NCBI GenBank assembly: GCA_016271365.2
Contig: CM028131.1
Coordinates: 289,357,001 to 289,421,000 of the forward strand
Origin: Neoceratodus forsteri
Taxonomy: Eukaryota; Chordata; Ceratodontiformes; Ceratodontidae
DNA: 64,000 bases
Direction of reading: 5' to 3'
The notes below the pieces were generated by a model. It was not told where the DNA came from. It saw only the letters and a program-made list of their open reading frames with translations, and ran no database searches. The translations under genes were made by a program, and so were the position numbers. Below, piece by piece: positions 10,476 through 22,282 of this stretch; within the stretch, counting starts at the first letter, position 1, and every line of letters starts with the position of its first letter.

Positions 10476-11470
10476 ATGGATTCTGCAGCAGCAGGTCCAG
10501 GAGTGGTTACCAGGAGAATGGTAGCCAAACTAGCAGAGACAGAAGTCCAAGCTAAGATTGTACAGCCAGCACAAGATATGGAAAAAGAACAGGCAGTGAC
10601 AGAACCTGAAGGCCTGATGGACTTTTTCAAATGGTGGGCTATACACCAAAAAGAGACGGAGAAGCAGAGGAGAGAAGAGATGCAGCAGATGAGAGAAGAG
10701 ATACAGTGGCAAGAGCAGCAATGGCTGGATGCCTTGCAAGCTATCAAAAGCAGAGGATCTGTCACAGAACCAGACAAGCAACAAAACACAAGCAACTTAA
10801 AAGCCATTAAACTTACAAACTTGTGTCCCACGGATGATATTGAGGCATACCTGGCAACTTTTGAAAGAGTTGCCACAGCCTGCCAATGGCCAAAGCAGCA
10901 ATGTACAATTAGACTGGTACCCTACCTGACAGGGAAAGCCCAACTTGCCTACAGCACTATAGACACTGCACAGTCAGAAAACTATGACCTGGTACAAAGC
11001 GAAATCCTGAAAAGGAATGAGAGACCTACAGGCAGAGATTTCTATCTCTGAAGTACCACTCAGTCGACAATCCATGAGAAGCCTTCACCTGACTCAGAGA
11101 ACTCCTGATAAAATGTCTGCAACTAGAGAGCAAAACAGTCCCACAGATCATCAACACATTTGCAAAGGAGCAATTATTCAACATCGTGCCTACAGATGTG
11201 CAGCTTTAGGTGAAAGAACATCAACCAGAAAGTGGGAAAAAGGCTGTTTCTTTGGCAGAGGACTACCAAATAGCCAGATGCCACAGCAGCGAGGTAACAG
11301 CCAAGCACTGGTAAGACACTCTCTTTCCCATTTAACTCCAAGTCTGATAAGAACTCTGGTGAGGTTATTTGCTATAACTGTAATAAGCCAGGCCATATTG
11401 CGAGAAATTGCCGTAAGAAGAGTGACACTGGAGCAGATTTGTCCTTGGCAAATTTGGGCAAGTACTTAAC
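10476..11470 (+). pseudogene. Gypsy C gag with SCAN-related segment and zinc knuckle, broken
   Basis: The start is the ATG at 10476 (MDSAAAGPGVVTRRM). A Glu/Gln-rich coiled-coil-like stretch covers residues of about 45-90. It is followed by DDIEAYLATFERVATACQWP and LTGKAQLAYS, the segment that resembles sequence next to the SCAN domain of vertebrate zinc-finger proteins. It is published knowledge that SCAN arose from a Gmr1-like gag. A stop at about 11049 and frame changes follow. The CCHC knuckle (C-x2-C-x4-H-x4-C) is readable at 11370-11411 in another frame. Gag would package the RNA. This copy is dead. Confidence 0.82.
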
Positions 11471-11506
11471 AGTTGTGAAGGTGGGTAAATAAGACTGTAA
11501 AATGAC

Positions 11507-11700
11507 TCAATGATTCAGGAAGCAGAAATACCCTAGTGCATGTTGAAGTGCTGGGGAAACACTGTGCAAAAGGACCAGGTATTGGTGTCATCTGCATCTA
11601 TGGGGACGCTCTATACTATCCCACCACCCAAGTGACTCAGACCATTAAAGGTCTGTCACACCAAATCAAAGTGGGGGTAGTACCCAGTTACCTGTACCTG
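11507..11700 (+). pseudogene. Gypsy C aspartic protease remnant
   Basis: An NDSGSRNTLVHVEVL segment near 11507-11550 carries the D-S-G triad of retroviral-type proteases. The TTQVTQTIKGLSHQIKVGVV strand follows near 11625-11680. The same domain is found in gypsy F at 55166-55400. It is short and frame-broken. Confidence 0.7.
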
Positions 11701-12433
11701 TGATTATTGTAAATGACTGTCCAGGATTTACTGAGTTAATCTCAGAGGAACTGAACCCTGTAGTTTTAGCAGCAGTGGTAACAAGAGCGCAGGCAAAGAA
11801 AAGTTCAGATGCTGGGGACTCTTTTCCTTTCACCGATTTTGATTTGAACTTGTTTGAGCACAGCTCCAAGATCTGGAAATCCAGGAAAGAAAGACAATGC
11901 CTGAAGAAATTGTGGCAACAAATGACTGATGGACACAAGGGGTTAACATATGAAAATGCTGAAACTAAATTGATAACTGATTGTGATTTTCTTTCAGAAC
12001 AAGCTAACAAAGTTTCTCTCCAGGGTTATTTTAAGCAGCTAGGGGGTGAAACCAAAACAGGGTGGACTGATGTTTAAAAAAATGTAATGGTTTACTGTAC
12101 AGAGTTTGGGTTAAACCTCAGACACAGGAACAGACAGAACAACTGGTTATATCACAGAAGTATAGAACAGAGTTGTTACAGATAGCAGATGATAGTCCTA
12201 TAGCTGGTCACTCAAGGAGGGATTGTACCCTTGCCAGATTGCTGTACAGATTTTACTGGCCTAGAATTCATGAAAATGTTGCTGCCTATTGTAATTCCTG
12301 TGCTGAGTGTCAGAAAGTAGCCCCAGTCACTAGAAAAGGCAAGGTGCCCCTACCCTTTACTGATATGCCTTTTGAGAGAATTGCAATGGATGTGGTTGGT
12401 CCTTTAGACAAACATAAAAAGGGTAATAGATAA
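11700..12433 (+). pseudogene. Gypsy C linker and N-terminal integrase, cut by DIRS-D
   Basis: Frame 11700-12077 is the linker after protease, with a TYENAETKLITDC segment shared with gypsy F. Frame 12173-12433 holds the integrase zinc-binding domain, with HSRRDCTLARLLYRFYWP and then CNSCAECQK. It continues to FERIAMDVVGPL, which contains the first catalytic aspartate. The frame stops at 12433 where DIRS-D begins. The rest of the catalytic core, about 430 bp by comparison with gypsy F, is absent from this copy. It is neither before nor after DIRS-D. Confidence 0.82.
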
Positions 12434-13000
12434 GGAGACTCGATGGAAAGTGCCTGGAGCTCTCCCATCCTTCTGGCTGACGTAATAGCCACCAAGAAGG
12501 TGGTCTCCCATGACAGGTGGGAGATATTGCACCTGTGCATTGGTTCGAATGGCTTGCCCATGAGCTTAGCCAATACCAGTAGTAGATCCAATGGAGGTGG
12601 AGGTTCTTACACCGGAGGGGATATGTGATCAAGGCATTTGAAAAAGCGCCCGACCACCTTCTCCTGCACCACCGACTGCTTGCCGGCCCACGCCCGCTAA
12701 GCAGAAATGGCTGCCAGGTGCACCTTAAGGGTTGTCGACCGAAGCCCTTGCTGAGAAAGGGACCACAGGTAGTCCAGGATGCTAGCCAAGAACAGGAAGA
12801 AGGGTTCAACCCTTTGTCCTGACACCAAATGGAGAATCTCTTCCATTTAAAGGCATAGCATTTTCTGGTCGACTCCTTAAGGGATGCCTCAACGACGTTA
12901 AGGACCTCATCAGAAAGACCCAAGGCCTGGAACTCTAGCCACTCAGAAACCAGGCCATCAGGTGCAGAGATTGAAGGTCCAGATGGAGAACCTTCCCCTT
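12434..13000 (-). pseudogene. DIRS-D recombinase, N-terminal part
   Basis: The core-binding domain is clear near 12800-12930 (KESTRKCYAFKWKRFSIWC). The frame then shifts, and the piece ends at the junction with gypsy C soon after the ISELQAL-type arginine-box region near 12450-12500. A long 332-codon frame (12357-13355) reads through parts of RNase H and recombinase in mixed frames. It should not be taken as one protein. Confidence 0.7.
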
Positions 13001-14349
13001 GTTGACTGAGATCAGGTCCGGGCGGGCTGGAAGAGGCATCGGGAGCCTGGAGCTGAGGCTGAGGAGATCTGGGTACCAGAACTGGCGGGGCCAGTCTGGG
13101 ACTACCAGAATCACCTGTACCTTGTCCCTCTTTGCTTTGAGAAGCACCTTGTGGATCAAGAGAAATGGAGGGAAGGCATAGAAAAGGCCTGGAGTCCATG
13201 GCCTCGAGAAGGCATCCCTCTGCAGCGAGCCCTGCTGAGGGGGGCGGACATGAAACAACCTCAGCTTCGCATTCTCCCTGGAGGTGAACAGGTCCACCTG
13301 AGGGGTGCCCCAATGGGAGAACAGATCTTGTACTACCTCTGGCAGGAGAGACCACTCATAAGATGCAGTGCCTATCCAGCTGAGGGCATCAGCCAGACTG
13401 TTGGAGGCTTCTGCCACATGGATGGCTAGGAGATCCACCTCCAGGCTGATCACGAGAGACCAGGTGCAGACAGCCTTCTTGCACAGAGGCAAGGAGTGCA
13501 TCCTGCCCTGTCAGTTGAGGTAGTACATGGTCGTGGTGTTGTCCGTTTGGACCTGAACCACTTGACCCCATACAAATGGAGCGAAGGCGGTGAGGGCTAG
13601 AAGCATCGTTTGGAGCTCCAGCAGGTTGATGTGGCTTCATGACTCCTGAGGGCACCAGAGGCCATGGGCCCTGAGCCCCCCCAGATGGGCACCCCAACCC
13701 ATCAGTGAGGCGTCGGTCATCAGAGTGACCGTCGGCTCAGGCGGACAAATGGGATACCCTCCTGCAGATGACCTGGAATGAGCCACCACTGTAGGTCATC
13801 CCTCATCTCCTGGGTCACTGTCACTGGCTGGTCCAGAGGACCAGAATGCTGTGACCATTGGCGGGCCAGCCCCCATTGCAGGGGATGCATATGCCAGCAG
13901 GCCCAACAGACCACGCTGGCGAAGGCTGTCATGAGGCCTAGAAGGCACAGTAAGTCCAGGGCAGAGCACAATGGCCCAACCAATCAGAAATGATTGGACA
14001 AAGGAGGAAAGGAGCCGGGCTCTGGCTCAAAGAGAGTCAAGCTCTGCCCCGATGAACTGAATCACCTGCGATGGCACGAGTTCTGACTTGGCCTCATTGA
14101 TAAGGAGGCCAATCTGAGAGCAGACCTGGAGGGCCAGTTCCCTGTTCCGCTTCACCTCCAACCTGGAGGGGGCTGCAATCAGCCAGTCGTCCAGGTAAGG
14201 GTACACCTGGACCCTTTAGTGCCGCAGGAATGCTGTCACCACTGCCGTGCATTTGGTGATGACCCTGGGAGCTGGAGAGAAGCCGAAGGGCATGGTCCGG
14301 AACTTGTAAAGAGATTCCTCTGCTTGGAAGTGGAGGAATCCCTGATGAG
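13001..14349 (-). pseudogene. DIRS-D RNase H and C-terminal half of RT
   Basis: RNase H lies around 13001-13990, with the WTPGLFYAFPPFLLIHKVL segment near 13180 and LADALSWIG near 13390. RT palm sequence continues at 13991-14349, with the intact YLDDWL catalytic box near 14190 and the FRTMPFGFSPAPRV motif near 14290. The frame is interrupted several times. The upstream half of RT continues at 17222, across the CR1 insertion. Confidence 0.78.
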
Positions 14350-14352
14350 ACA

Positions 14353-15170
14353 GTGGGGGATGCTGCAACAGAAGATAAAGCCATCCAAAAATGGAGAGCA
14401 ATGAGTACTAATGCCCGTAGTCTGGGTAACAAGCTTCCTGAATTAGTGGCCTTGATGGAGGAGGAACATCTGGATATCATGGCAGTCACAGAAACATGGT
14501 ACACACAAAACCATGACTGGGAAGTAAACATACCAGGATACACTATCTACAGGAGGGACAGGGAGGGTAAAAGAGGAGGAGGAGGAGTAACTCTTTACAT
14601 AAGGGAAGGAATAAAAGCAACAGAATGAAAGGGTAAACAGGGAGGAGAAGAAGCACTGTGGTTAAATTTGGAGACAGGCAAAGGCACCACAATCCGCACA
14701 GGGGTTGTATACAGACACCCTTCTCAGGGGGAGGAAATGGACAAGGAAATGATAGAAAGTATACTTAGAAAGGCAGAAAAAGGGAGATATTGCTGATGGG
14801 TGATCTGAATATGCCAGATGTTAACTGGAGTGCAGTTGCAGCAGCCACTTCGAAGAGTGGGGTTATTCTAGATGCCCTACAGGGGGCATGCCTTAGACAA
14901 CTAGTATTGGAGCCCACTTGAGAGGGAGCAATCTTAGACCTGGTTCTCTCAAAAGGAGATGGAGAGAGGATCACAGATGTAGAAATGGGTAGCCATCTGG
15001 GAACTAGTGACCATCGAACAGTATGGTTCACAATAAACACAGCAATAGAGTCAAGCCATACAAAGGCAAAAGTACTGGACTTTAGGAGGGCTGACTGCCA
15101 AATGGGTGAGTGCCTAAGGAATGCACTAGCAAATGGGCAGGAAGGAGGGTGGAAGAACAATGGGGAATAA
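14353..15170 (+). pseudogene. CR1 endonuclease domain (APE type), broken
   Basis: NARSLGNKLPELVALM at about 14410, then DIMAVTETWY with the catalytic glutamate, are followed by GGGGVTLYIREG. The GTSDHRTVWFTI box with the SDH motif appears near 15000-15030. A TGA at about 14626 and further stops near 14790-14930 break the frame. The domain nicks target DNA to start reverse transcription. Confidence 0.82.
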
Positions 15171-15659
15171 TAAAACTGCCATCACAGAGGTAACGAGCCT
15201 TTGTGTGAAGCAAATAAACAAAACAAAACAATGTAAGAAACCACTATGGTTCTCAAGTGGCAGTGAAGGTTCAAGAGAAAAGAAAGCGTCTCAGGAAGTA
15301 CAAGGAAACGAGAAGGAGCAGGACAGAGAACTGTATCAGTTAAAGCAAAAGGAGGCTGGGAAGGCAGTCAGAACAGCAAAGGCCCAAACCGAGGAAAAGA
15401 TAGCCAACTCAGTTAAGAAGGGGATAAAACTTTTATAGGTACATCAGGGAGCGAGGGAAGACCAAGGAGGGATAGTGAGGCTTAATAAAGGGAGGGAGGG
15501 TGGGAAGAGGGAGACTGTGAAAGGCAGAGATACTAAACAAATATTTTGCTCAGTATTTACAAAGGAAGAGGGGAGGTACCTAAAACAAACAGTAGAAACA
15601 CTCTGGATACAGAAGTTGATACCAGCCCATTTACAGAAGAAAGGGTTCTGAAAGAACTC

Positions 15660-17110
15660 TTAAAACTGAAAGGTGGACAAAGCAATGGGGCCTGATGGGA
15701 TTCATCCCAGAATTTAAAAGAACTAAGGGTAGAACTAGTGACACCACTGACTACCCTTTTAACAAATCGTGGAGGATGGGGTGGTACCCAAGGACTAGAG
15801 GAGGGCAGATGTGATTCCCTTCATAAAAGTGGGAGCAAGGCAGAAGCAGGAAACTACAGACCTGTTAGTTTAACCTCAGTGATAGGGAAAATGATGGAAT
15901 CACTTCTGAAGGAAAGAATTGTCGAGTATCTAGAGGCCAGAGGGGCACAGGACCCTAGGCAGCATGGATTCACAGCGGGAAGGTCATGCCAGATGAATCT
16001 GATAGATTTCTTTGACTGGGTGACCAAAGTAGTGGATCAGGGAGGGGCTGTGGACATGGCCTACCTAGACTTTAGCAAGGCATTTGACACAGTCCCACAC
16101 AAAAGATTAATATACAAGTTAGCCAGCCTGGGAGTGGGTCCCAAGATGACATCCTGGGTAAAGAATTGGCTGGAGAATAGGACAGAGAGTAATAGTAAAT
16201 GGAGTCCACTCAGAAGAAAGGAGGGTTACTAGTGGGTACCGTGAGGGTTCAGTATTAGACCGTCCTCTTCAATGTCTTTATGATTAATGCAGAGGGACTG
16301 AAGGAAAAGTATGTCTCTTTGCAGATGACACAAAAATCTGTAACAGAGTTGATGCACAGGGTGGGGTGGAAAGGATGAGGAGGACTTGGCAGGTTAGAGG
16401 AATGGTCAAATGTATGGCAGCTTAGATTCAATGCTAAGAAGTGCAAGGTAATGCACCTGGGAAACAAAAACCCGGGGAAGAGTACACAATGGGGGTGAGA
16501 TACTAACAACAACAAAATGGAAAGGGACCTGGGGTAGTCATATCAGATAACCTAAAGGTGGGCAAGCAATGTGAGAGGCAGCAAGGAGGGCTGGGGATAC
16601 TGGGATGCACAGGAGAGGCATCACCAGTAGAAAACAGGAAGCTATTATCCTCTGTACAGACAGCTGGTGAGACCCCATCTGAGTACTATGTGCAGTTCTG
16701 GAGACCCAATCTCCGAAAGACATAGACAGGATGGAAGCTGTCCAGAGGAGGGCAACTAAAATGGTGCAGGGTCTGCACCGGAAGACATATGAAGAGAGAC
16801 AAAAGGAGCTTAATATGTATAGCCTCGAGAAAAGGAGGGAGAGGGGGGACATGATAGAAACTTTCAAGTACCTCAAGGGAATCAACAAAGTCCAAGAGGG
16901 TAGCATCTTTCAAAAAAAGAGGTGTGCAAGAACAAGAGGGCACAATTTGAAGATAGAGGTAATTTAAGGAAGTATTTTTTCACAGAGAGGGTTGTGGATG
17001 CATGGAATGGCCTTCCGGAGGAGGTTGTGGAGTCAAAATCAGTGGTGGAATTCAAGCATGCATGGGACAGTCATAAGGCCATTGTAGGGGGTGGGGGAAG
17101 GAAGAAGTAG
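15660..17110 (+). pseudogene. CR1 reverse transcriptase and C-terminus, broken
   Basis: The frame at 15738-16232 has NYRPVSLTSVIGKMMESLL, QHGFTAGRSCQMNL and AYLDFSKAFDTVPHKRL, where motif A carries the first catalytic aspartate. The region with the second catalytic box (16250-16330) is shifted and only partly readable. The C-terminal block is at 16731-17110, with RRATKMVQGLHRKTYEERQ and WNGLPEEVVES. Multiple stops and shifts make it inactive. Its sequence is typical of tetrapod CR1. Confidence 0.85.
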
Positions 17111-17221
17111 GCTGCTGGTTAACTAGGATCTGCAGCTTATCCAGTAGGTAGGGAAATGGGCAGACTGGGTGGGTCAAGCGGTCCTTATCTGCCGTCAAAT
17201 TCTATGTTTCTATGTTTCTAT

Positions 17222-17490
17222 GAGATGGATGGCTTGGGATGTGAAAGAACGTGTCCTGAAGGTTCAGAGAACAAAACCACATGCCTAGTTTCAAGGATGG
17301 AATGATCTGAGCCAGAGTGACCATCCTGAAGGTGCGCTGCCTTAGGAACTTGTTCAGGTCATGCAGGTCGAGAATGGGGCACCAGTCCCTCGTCCATTTT
17401 GAGACCAGGAAGTACCTGGACACAAATCCTGGATCTGGAGGAGGGTCCACCACCTCGCTGATCACCTTCTTCCAGAGGAGCAGGGCAATG
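17222..17490 (-). pseudogene. DIRS-D reverse transcriptase, N-terminal half
   Basis: FLVSKWTRDWCPILDLHDLN lies near 17370-17400. Motif A follows near 17245-17270 and reads SLNLQDTFFHIP, so the catalytic aspartate is asparagine. This joins to RT at 14349 across the CR1. Confidence 0.8.
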
Positions 17491-20175
17491 TCAGCTCAAT
17501 GAGCTGACAGAGAGGCTGTGGAACCCATAGCCCCCTGTGGGGTGATGGCTCGATAGGGAGGGAACTGCTCGAATTCCAGAGGCAGACCCCTGCCTACCAC
17601 TTCTAGCACCCAGTGGTCCGTGGTGATAGCAGACCAGGTGGAAAAGAAGTAGCGGAGCCATCCCCCCCATGGGGGGCACCCAGAGAGGAGTGATGAGGTT
17701 GGGGGTGACACCCCTCAACCCATCACTGGGCAGGCTTGGAGGAATGGCCCGCTGAGGGACCCCCTGGACCCTTGCCTCCAGGCTTTCTACTGGAGGAATT
17801 GGCAGACTTGGCCTTAGGGCACCAAGTGTGTGCCTGCTGGCCCTGGTGCTGGTGCTGCTGGGCCTGATGTGCTGCAGGGGTGGAAGGGCGAAAGGGCTTA
17901 CTCTGCTGCTGGCAGCCTTTGTCCTTCTGGGCAGATGTGACCGAGTCCAAGGTGGCATTGGACTTCTCGAGCCTCTGGAGATGGCTTTCCACCCCCGGCC
18001 CAAACAAGTTGGTGCCCAGGAAGAGAACGTCTGCCAGCTTTTGCTGGGTGTCCGCTGGGAAGGTGGCGATCCGCAGCCAAGCTCTGCGGTACATGGCCAC
18101 TGCTGCCGCTACTGATCGGGCACAAGAATCACCTATGTCCAATGAAGTTTGGAGCTGCTGTTTTGCCACCTCCCTTCCCCGATCCCACACCTGCTTGACT
18201 GTCATCTGAAGGTCAGCCGGGAGATGAAGAATTGCCTCATCCAGGGAACCCATAAGGGCGTGTGAGAAATGTGCCATCAGAACGGCCGAGCTAGTCTGAC
18301 GAAGGCCTAGGGAGGAATCAGCGTAAACCTTCTGCCCCGCGTAATCCAGCTTTTTGGTTCCTTATTGGGTAGTTTGTCCATGTCCCGAGCATTCCTGGAG
18401 CACCAGAAAATGCTATCGGTCACTAACCCCTCCGCAGAGGGGTGCTCTGAGAAACCGGAGAGTGAGCCAGTGGGGACTGCGTACTTTCGAGCCATCCTGG
18501 CCGAAGACGCAGGACAAGATGCTGGCCACTGCCACAACTCCAGGACTGGGCCAACAATGGCTTCAGCCACAGGAAAGGCCTCTGTAGGGGAATCCCCTCA
18601 GTCCAGTATCTCCGTGAGGGGATACTTGACCCGTTTTGAAACAGGTTCGAGCTGTACCCCAGTGGACTCCGAGATGAGCCGAAGCAAACCTAAAAACAAG
18701 GATGGGCTCTCGTCCACCAACTGGCCCCCCGCAGACTCCAGGTCAAGTGGCCTGGAGAACAGGGAGTCGTCGTCAGACTCCAAGGAGTCTGAAAACAGCT
18801 GCCGGGCGCCTGAGCCACCCTCCACCTGCCGAGGTCGATTGGGAGTGAGGGTGACCAACAATCTGTGGGGCAAGCCCTGACCCGACCGAGAATCCTTGGT
18901 TGGGGCCCCAGTTTTCAGTTGTGGAGGCAGAGGTTCCACCACAATGGGTAGAGCAGCCAGCTTCAGCTGAACAATCGGTGCTGGGGTCGGCTCCTTGACC
19001 ACTACGAGGGGTTGTTTCGGTCGCTCCAGTGACAGCCACTTAATGGCCAGAGAAGGTGATGAAGTCAGCTTATTCCCTGACAATAAGAGCTGCTACCACA
19101 TTAAATCCTCATAGCGCTGACGCAACTTGCGCCAGAGCCTATCCTCCGAAGAGGGCGACGAGGATGAGCGTCGATGCCGCTTTCCATGGTGCCAAGAATG
19201 AGACCACCGGCATTGGCAGGATCTTCTGAACCTGGAAGAGGACCGAGACCTTCGGGGGTTCCGAGGGTAGGTCAGAGAGGGGACAGGGGAAACCTGCTCC
19301 TCCCTCGGTGCACCGGGGACTCTGGCACAGGAGGCACAGGCAAGTCCTCGGTTTCCACCAGGGGAACCGGTAGGGTTGTCGGCTTCTCCAGTCGACAAGC
19401 CATCTGGGTGGAGAAAAATCTCGACTGCATTGACCAATGTCTCAGCCGGCTGACCTGACGGGGGCACCATGAAGCCAGTGGCCACAGCCACAACCTTGAC
19501 CAAAGTCAAGAGCAGATGGTCCGGTGAAGGGGATCTCTCCCGCTCCCACGAATGTCGATGGTGGGACTTACCCTTAGAGTCCTTCTTCTTGGACCGACTG
19601 GAATGTCCCGATGGCCCTTCTCCCTTGGTGGAGAGGGACTGGCAAAGTTCCTTAAATGAAGCCATGTAGGAGGAGCCCAAAGAGAGCGGGATAAATGCCA
19701 TGGCCAAGGAGGAAGAAGAAGCAGCCTGGGCCACCTCCCCCCTGAGGGCAATCAAATACTCCAACTGTTCCACGGAGCCCACTGCCGCAGACACCGCCCA
19801 ACAGGCCTCCTTAGACTTGACCGGCAGATACCATCTTTCAGGTCACCCAAGAAGAAGTCTGGCAGCGCGGTCCTCCAAGACCGAAACTGAAAAGGACTTG
19901 CACAATTCACAAGCCTGCGAGTTGTGGCCAAGCCCCAGTCAGTAGATGCATGTGGAGTGCGGATTGGTCCGGGACATCTTCTGCCCACACAGGCACCGAC
20001 AGAAGCTGGGAGTCGATTTGTCCATTGCAGCCATGAGGGAAGACGAAGACCGAAGTCTTGTAAATTTTAAAATAAGTTTCAGAAATTCTGAAGAGTGTGG
20101 ATCCAGGCCTAAAAACGCAGAGCGCTAAGGAGGGAACCTGAGCTTCCAAGTGGTAAGGAAGATCTGGGGTCATGG
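17491..20175 (-). pseudogene. DIRS-D gag, broken
   Basis: The N-terminal Cys/His finger is at about 19890-19985 (CGQKMSRTNPHSTC with CELCKSF after it). A long Ser/Arg/Pro-rich middle follows (19093-19794 and 18598-19083). The C-terminal domain is at 17723-18277, with VKQVWDRGREVAKQQLQTSL and AVAMYRRAWLRIATFP, ending in a Gln/His-rich and Gly/Lys-rich tail. Frames change several times. The large frames on the plus strand here (for example 18365-18880) are shadows. Confidence 0.75.
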
Positions 20176-20261
20176 GGTAGAGCCGAGGGTTTTACCACCC
20201 AGGTGAGTGGGAGGAGCCAGCTTGAAGACCTTCCAGCAAGATTTAAAGCAGCAAGGAACCT

Positions 20262-20301
20262 GCCAGACAGTGTGGATTGAACAACATATCCACGTCCCTA
20301 G
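20262..20301 (-). repeat. Right inverted terminal repeat of DIRS-D
   Basis: CCAGACAGTGTGGATTGAAC and CACGTCCCTAGA match the right end of DIRS-B at 36010 and the inverse of 8763-8802. Gypsy C sequence resumes directly after it. Confidence 0.75.
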
Positions 20302-20712
20302 AACAATCTATAACTTCTTATGTGTGTGCCCTAAGAAAGAAGCTGGCAAAATATGTTGAAATTGCCCATAGAAATCAGGAAGAGGCCCAAAACCAGCAGA
20401 AGGTAAATTATGACCATGAGGTAAAAGAAAAAGTTTTTGAGCCAGGTGAAAAGATTTTGCTACTGTTACCCATAACAGAAAATAAACTGTTAATGAAGTG
20501 CAAGGGCCTTATTAAGTGCTTAGACATACCGGCACCATTAAGTATGAGATTTAGACCCCTGGCAGGAAAAATCCTATTAAGATATACCATGCTAACCTCC
20601 TCAAGAAATGGGATGAAAAATTATCAAAAGCTGATTTGCTGGTTTTACCAGAAACTGATAAAGAAGATATTAATGTACCTTATGATAGACTGGAACAAAC
20701 TTAACTGCTGAT
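20302..20712 (+). pseudogene. Gypsy C integrase C-terminus and linker to RT
   Basis: The sequence resumes with SYVCALRKKLAKYVEIAHRN and then EKVFEPGEKILLLLP, the end of a gypsy integrase (compare 53040-53366 in gypsy F). The frame runs from 20277 to 20711 and then stops. Its first residues come from DIRS-D, so the apparent start codon at 20277 is not native. Confidence 0.8.
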
Positions 20713-21412
20713 GCTGCAAAGGTGAATGTTTCCTTAACCTCAGAACAAACCACAGAAATTCGTAACTTGCTAAAGACATTTAACAGTACTTTTACCACAG
20801 TATCAGGCTGAGCAAAAGAGGTTGAGCATGTTATATGGACAAGGCATGCTCGCCCTATTAGGCAAAAGACATGCAGGTTGCCAGAGTAGTTAAGAGCTGA
20901 CGTGGTTAAGGAAATACAAAAAAATGAAAGAACTGGGTATTACAGAAGAGTTGAGGAGTGTTTGGTCATCTTCAATGGTAACTGTAAACAAAAAAGAAAG
21001 GGGTGTTAGAATCTGCCTTGATATTAGGGAACTTAATCAAGTGTCAGAATTTGACAGTTATCCTATGCCCAGAATAGATGATTTGGTGGACAGACTGGGG
21101 AGTGCAAAGTATATCAGTACCCTCGCTCTCACGAAGGGTTACTGGCAAATACCTTTAGCTAAAGAATCTAGAGACAAAACAGTATTTGCCACCCCTATAG
21201 GATTCTATCAGTTCACCATCATGTCCTTTGGTTTACATGGTACGCCAGCTACATTCCAGCGGTACATGGATGTAATTTTATCACCTCACACTGGTTATTG
21301 TGCTGCGTACCTGGATGATGTCGTGGTGTACAGTCCAGACTGGAAAAGTCACCTGGAACACCTACAAGCAGTTATCCAAGCTATCAAAATCTGACTATTA
21401 ATCCTACCAAAT
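20713..21412 (+). pseudogene. Gypsy C reverse transcriptase, catalytic residue lost
   Basis: The N-terminal part (20713-20930) has stops at about 20810 and 20887 and a frameshift near 20925. The frame at 20924-21394 then reads through fingers and palm, with VNKKERGVRICLDIRELNQ, FGLHGTPATFQRYMD and an intact AAYLDDVVVY box at about 21300. Motif A reads LALTKGYWQIPL near 21120-21150. The family has aspartate where this copy has alanine (GCT). A further shift near 21394 precedes RNase H. Confidence 0.85.
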
Positions 21413-22130
21413 GTGCATTGGGCGTGCAGGAAACCAGATATTTGGGTTATGTGTTGGGAAATGGAGAAGTTAAGCCAGAAATTTCTAAAAAAAAAAGCTG
21501 TAGCTAACAGTCCTGTCCCTGAAACAAAGAAACATGTCAGGTCATTTTTAGTGTTGGCTGGTTATTATCAGAGATTAGTTCCCAACTTTGCAGAGTTAGC
21601 TACTCCCCTCACTGAACTCACAAAAAAACGTCATCCAAATAATGTGAAATGGACCCCAGAGTGTGACGAAGCTTTTCAAGCCATTAAGGCTGCATTATGT
21701 TCAGCCCCTGTTTTAAGAAGCCCAGATTTTGAGAAACTATTTTTGTTACAGATGCATCAGAGGTAGGCCTAGGTGCAGTCCTAAGTCAACATATAGATGG
21801 GATGGAACATCCTGTTCTGCACATAAGTAGGAAGTTGCATGACAGAGAGAAAAGGTACTCCACCATGGAAAATGAATGTTTAGCAGCAAAGTGGGCCATG
21901 GAGCCCCTTAAGTTTTATTTACGAGGAACTGACTTTGTACTTATAACAGATCACAATCCTCTCTGTTAGCGTAACTAAATGAAAGATAAAAATTCCAGAA
22001 TCACAAGGTGGTACCTGGCACTACAGCCATTTAAATTCACAGTGATACACAAATCTGGTAAAGAGAATAGCAATGCTGATTTTCTGTCAAGATATGGATC
22101 AGGTATTGAGGGTTCTAAAGGTTGAAAAAC
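21413..22130 (+). pseudogene. Gypsy C connection domain and RNase H, broken
   Basis: The RT thumb and connection read VRSFLVLAGYYQRLVPNF near 21540-21590 and NVKWTPECDEAFQAIKAAL near 21640. RNase H follows in another frame with TDASEVGLGAVLS, MENECLAAKWAM and ITDHNPLC. These boxes keep the three acidic residues Asp, Glu and Asp. It ends SRYGSGIEGSK just before 22130. The interval 22130-22282 is non-coding lead-in to the polypurine tract. Confidence 0.82.
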
Positions 22131-22282
22131 AAATGTATGAGTTTGAACTTTATTGTTTGTTGTACTGCTATAGAAAAAATGGATAATGCACATGTTCTTG
22201 ATTTCTGAAAGTTAGAAGCTAATGCTAGTAGAGAATTAATAGAAAGTTTTGGAAACCTATTTGATAAAACAGATTCCCTCTT

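Larger units (their letters stand above)
14350..17221 (+). mobile_element. CR1 LINE, 5'-truncated, inserted in DIRS-D
   Basis: The element has endonuclease, RT and a C-terminal region in order. Its 3' end carries repeated TTTCTATG octamers (17197-17221), as CR1 elements do. ORF1 and the start of the endonuclease are missing. DIRS-D RT sequence continues directly on both sides. A short ATGAGA may be the target duplication. Confidence 0.88.
12434..20301 (-). mobile_element. DIRS-D, inserted in gypsy C integrase and itself split by CR1
   Basis: The parts are 12434-14349 and 17222-20301. The right end (about 20262-20301) matches the DIRS-B termini. The left end stops in the middle of the recombinase, so the catalytic domain and left repeat are missing. 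Gag, RT, RNase H and the recombinase N-terminus are present on the minus strand. The junction at 12434 shares a short ATA(A) with the target, and the gypsy sequence missing at the site suggests an imperfect insertion or a later deletion. Confidence 0.82.

Noticed and set aside
10476..11051. Host SCAN zinc-finger gene
   Set aside because: LTR, primer site, zinc knuckle and protease around it show that it is retrotransposon gag. No C2H2 array follows.
12357..13355. 332-codon minus-strand frame as one protein
   Set aside because: It passes through RNase H, recombinase and gypsy C sequence in mixed native frames and crosses the DIRS-D/gypsy C junction.
18365..18880. 171-codon plus-strand frame
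   Set aside because: It is antisense to DIRS-D gag, whose frames on the minus strand align with other DIRS gags.
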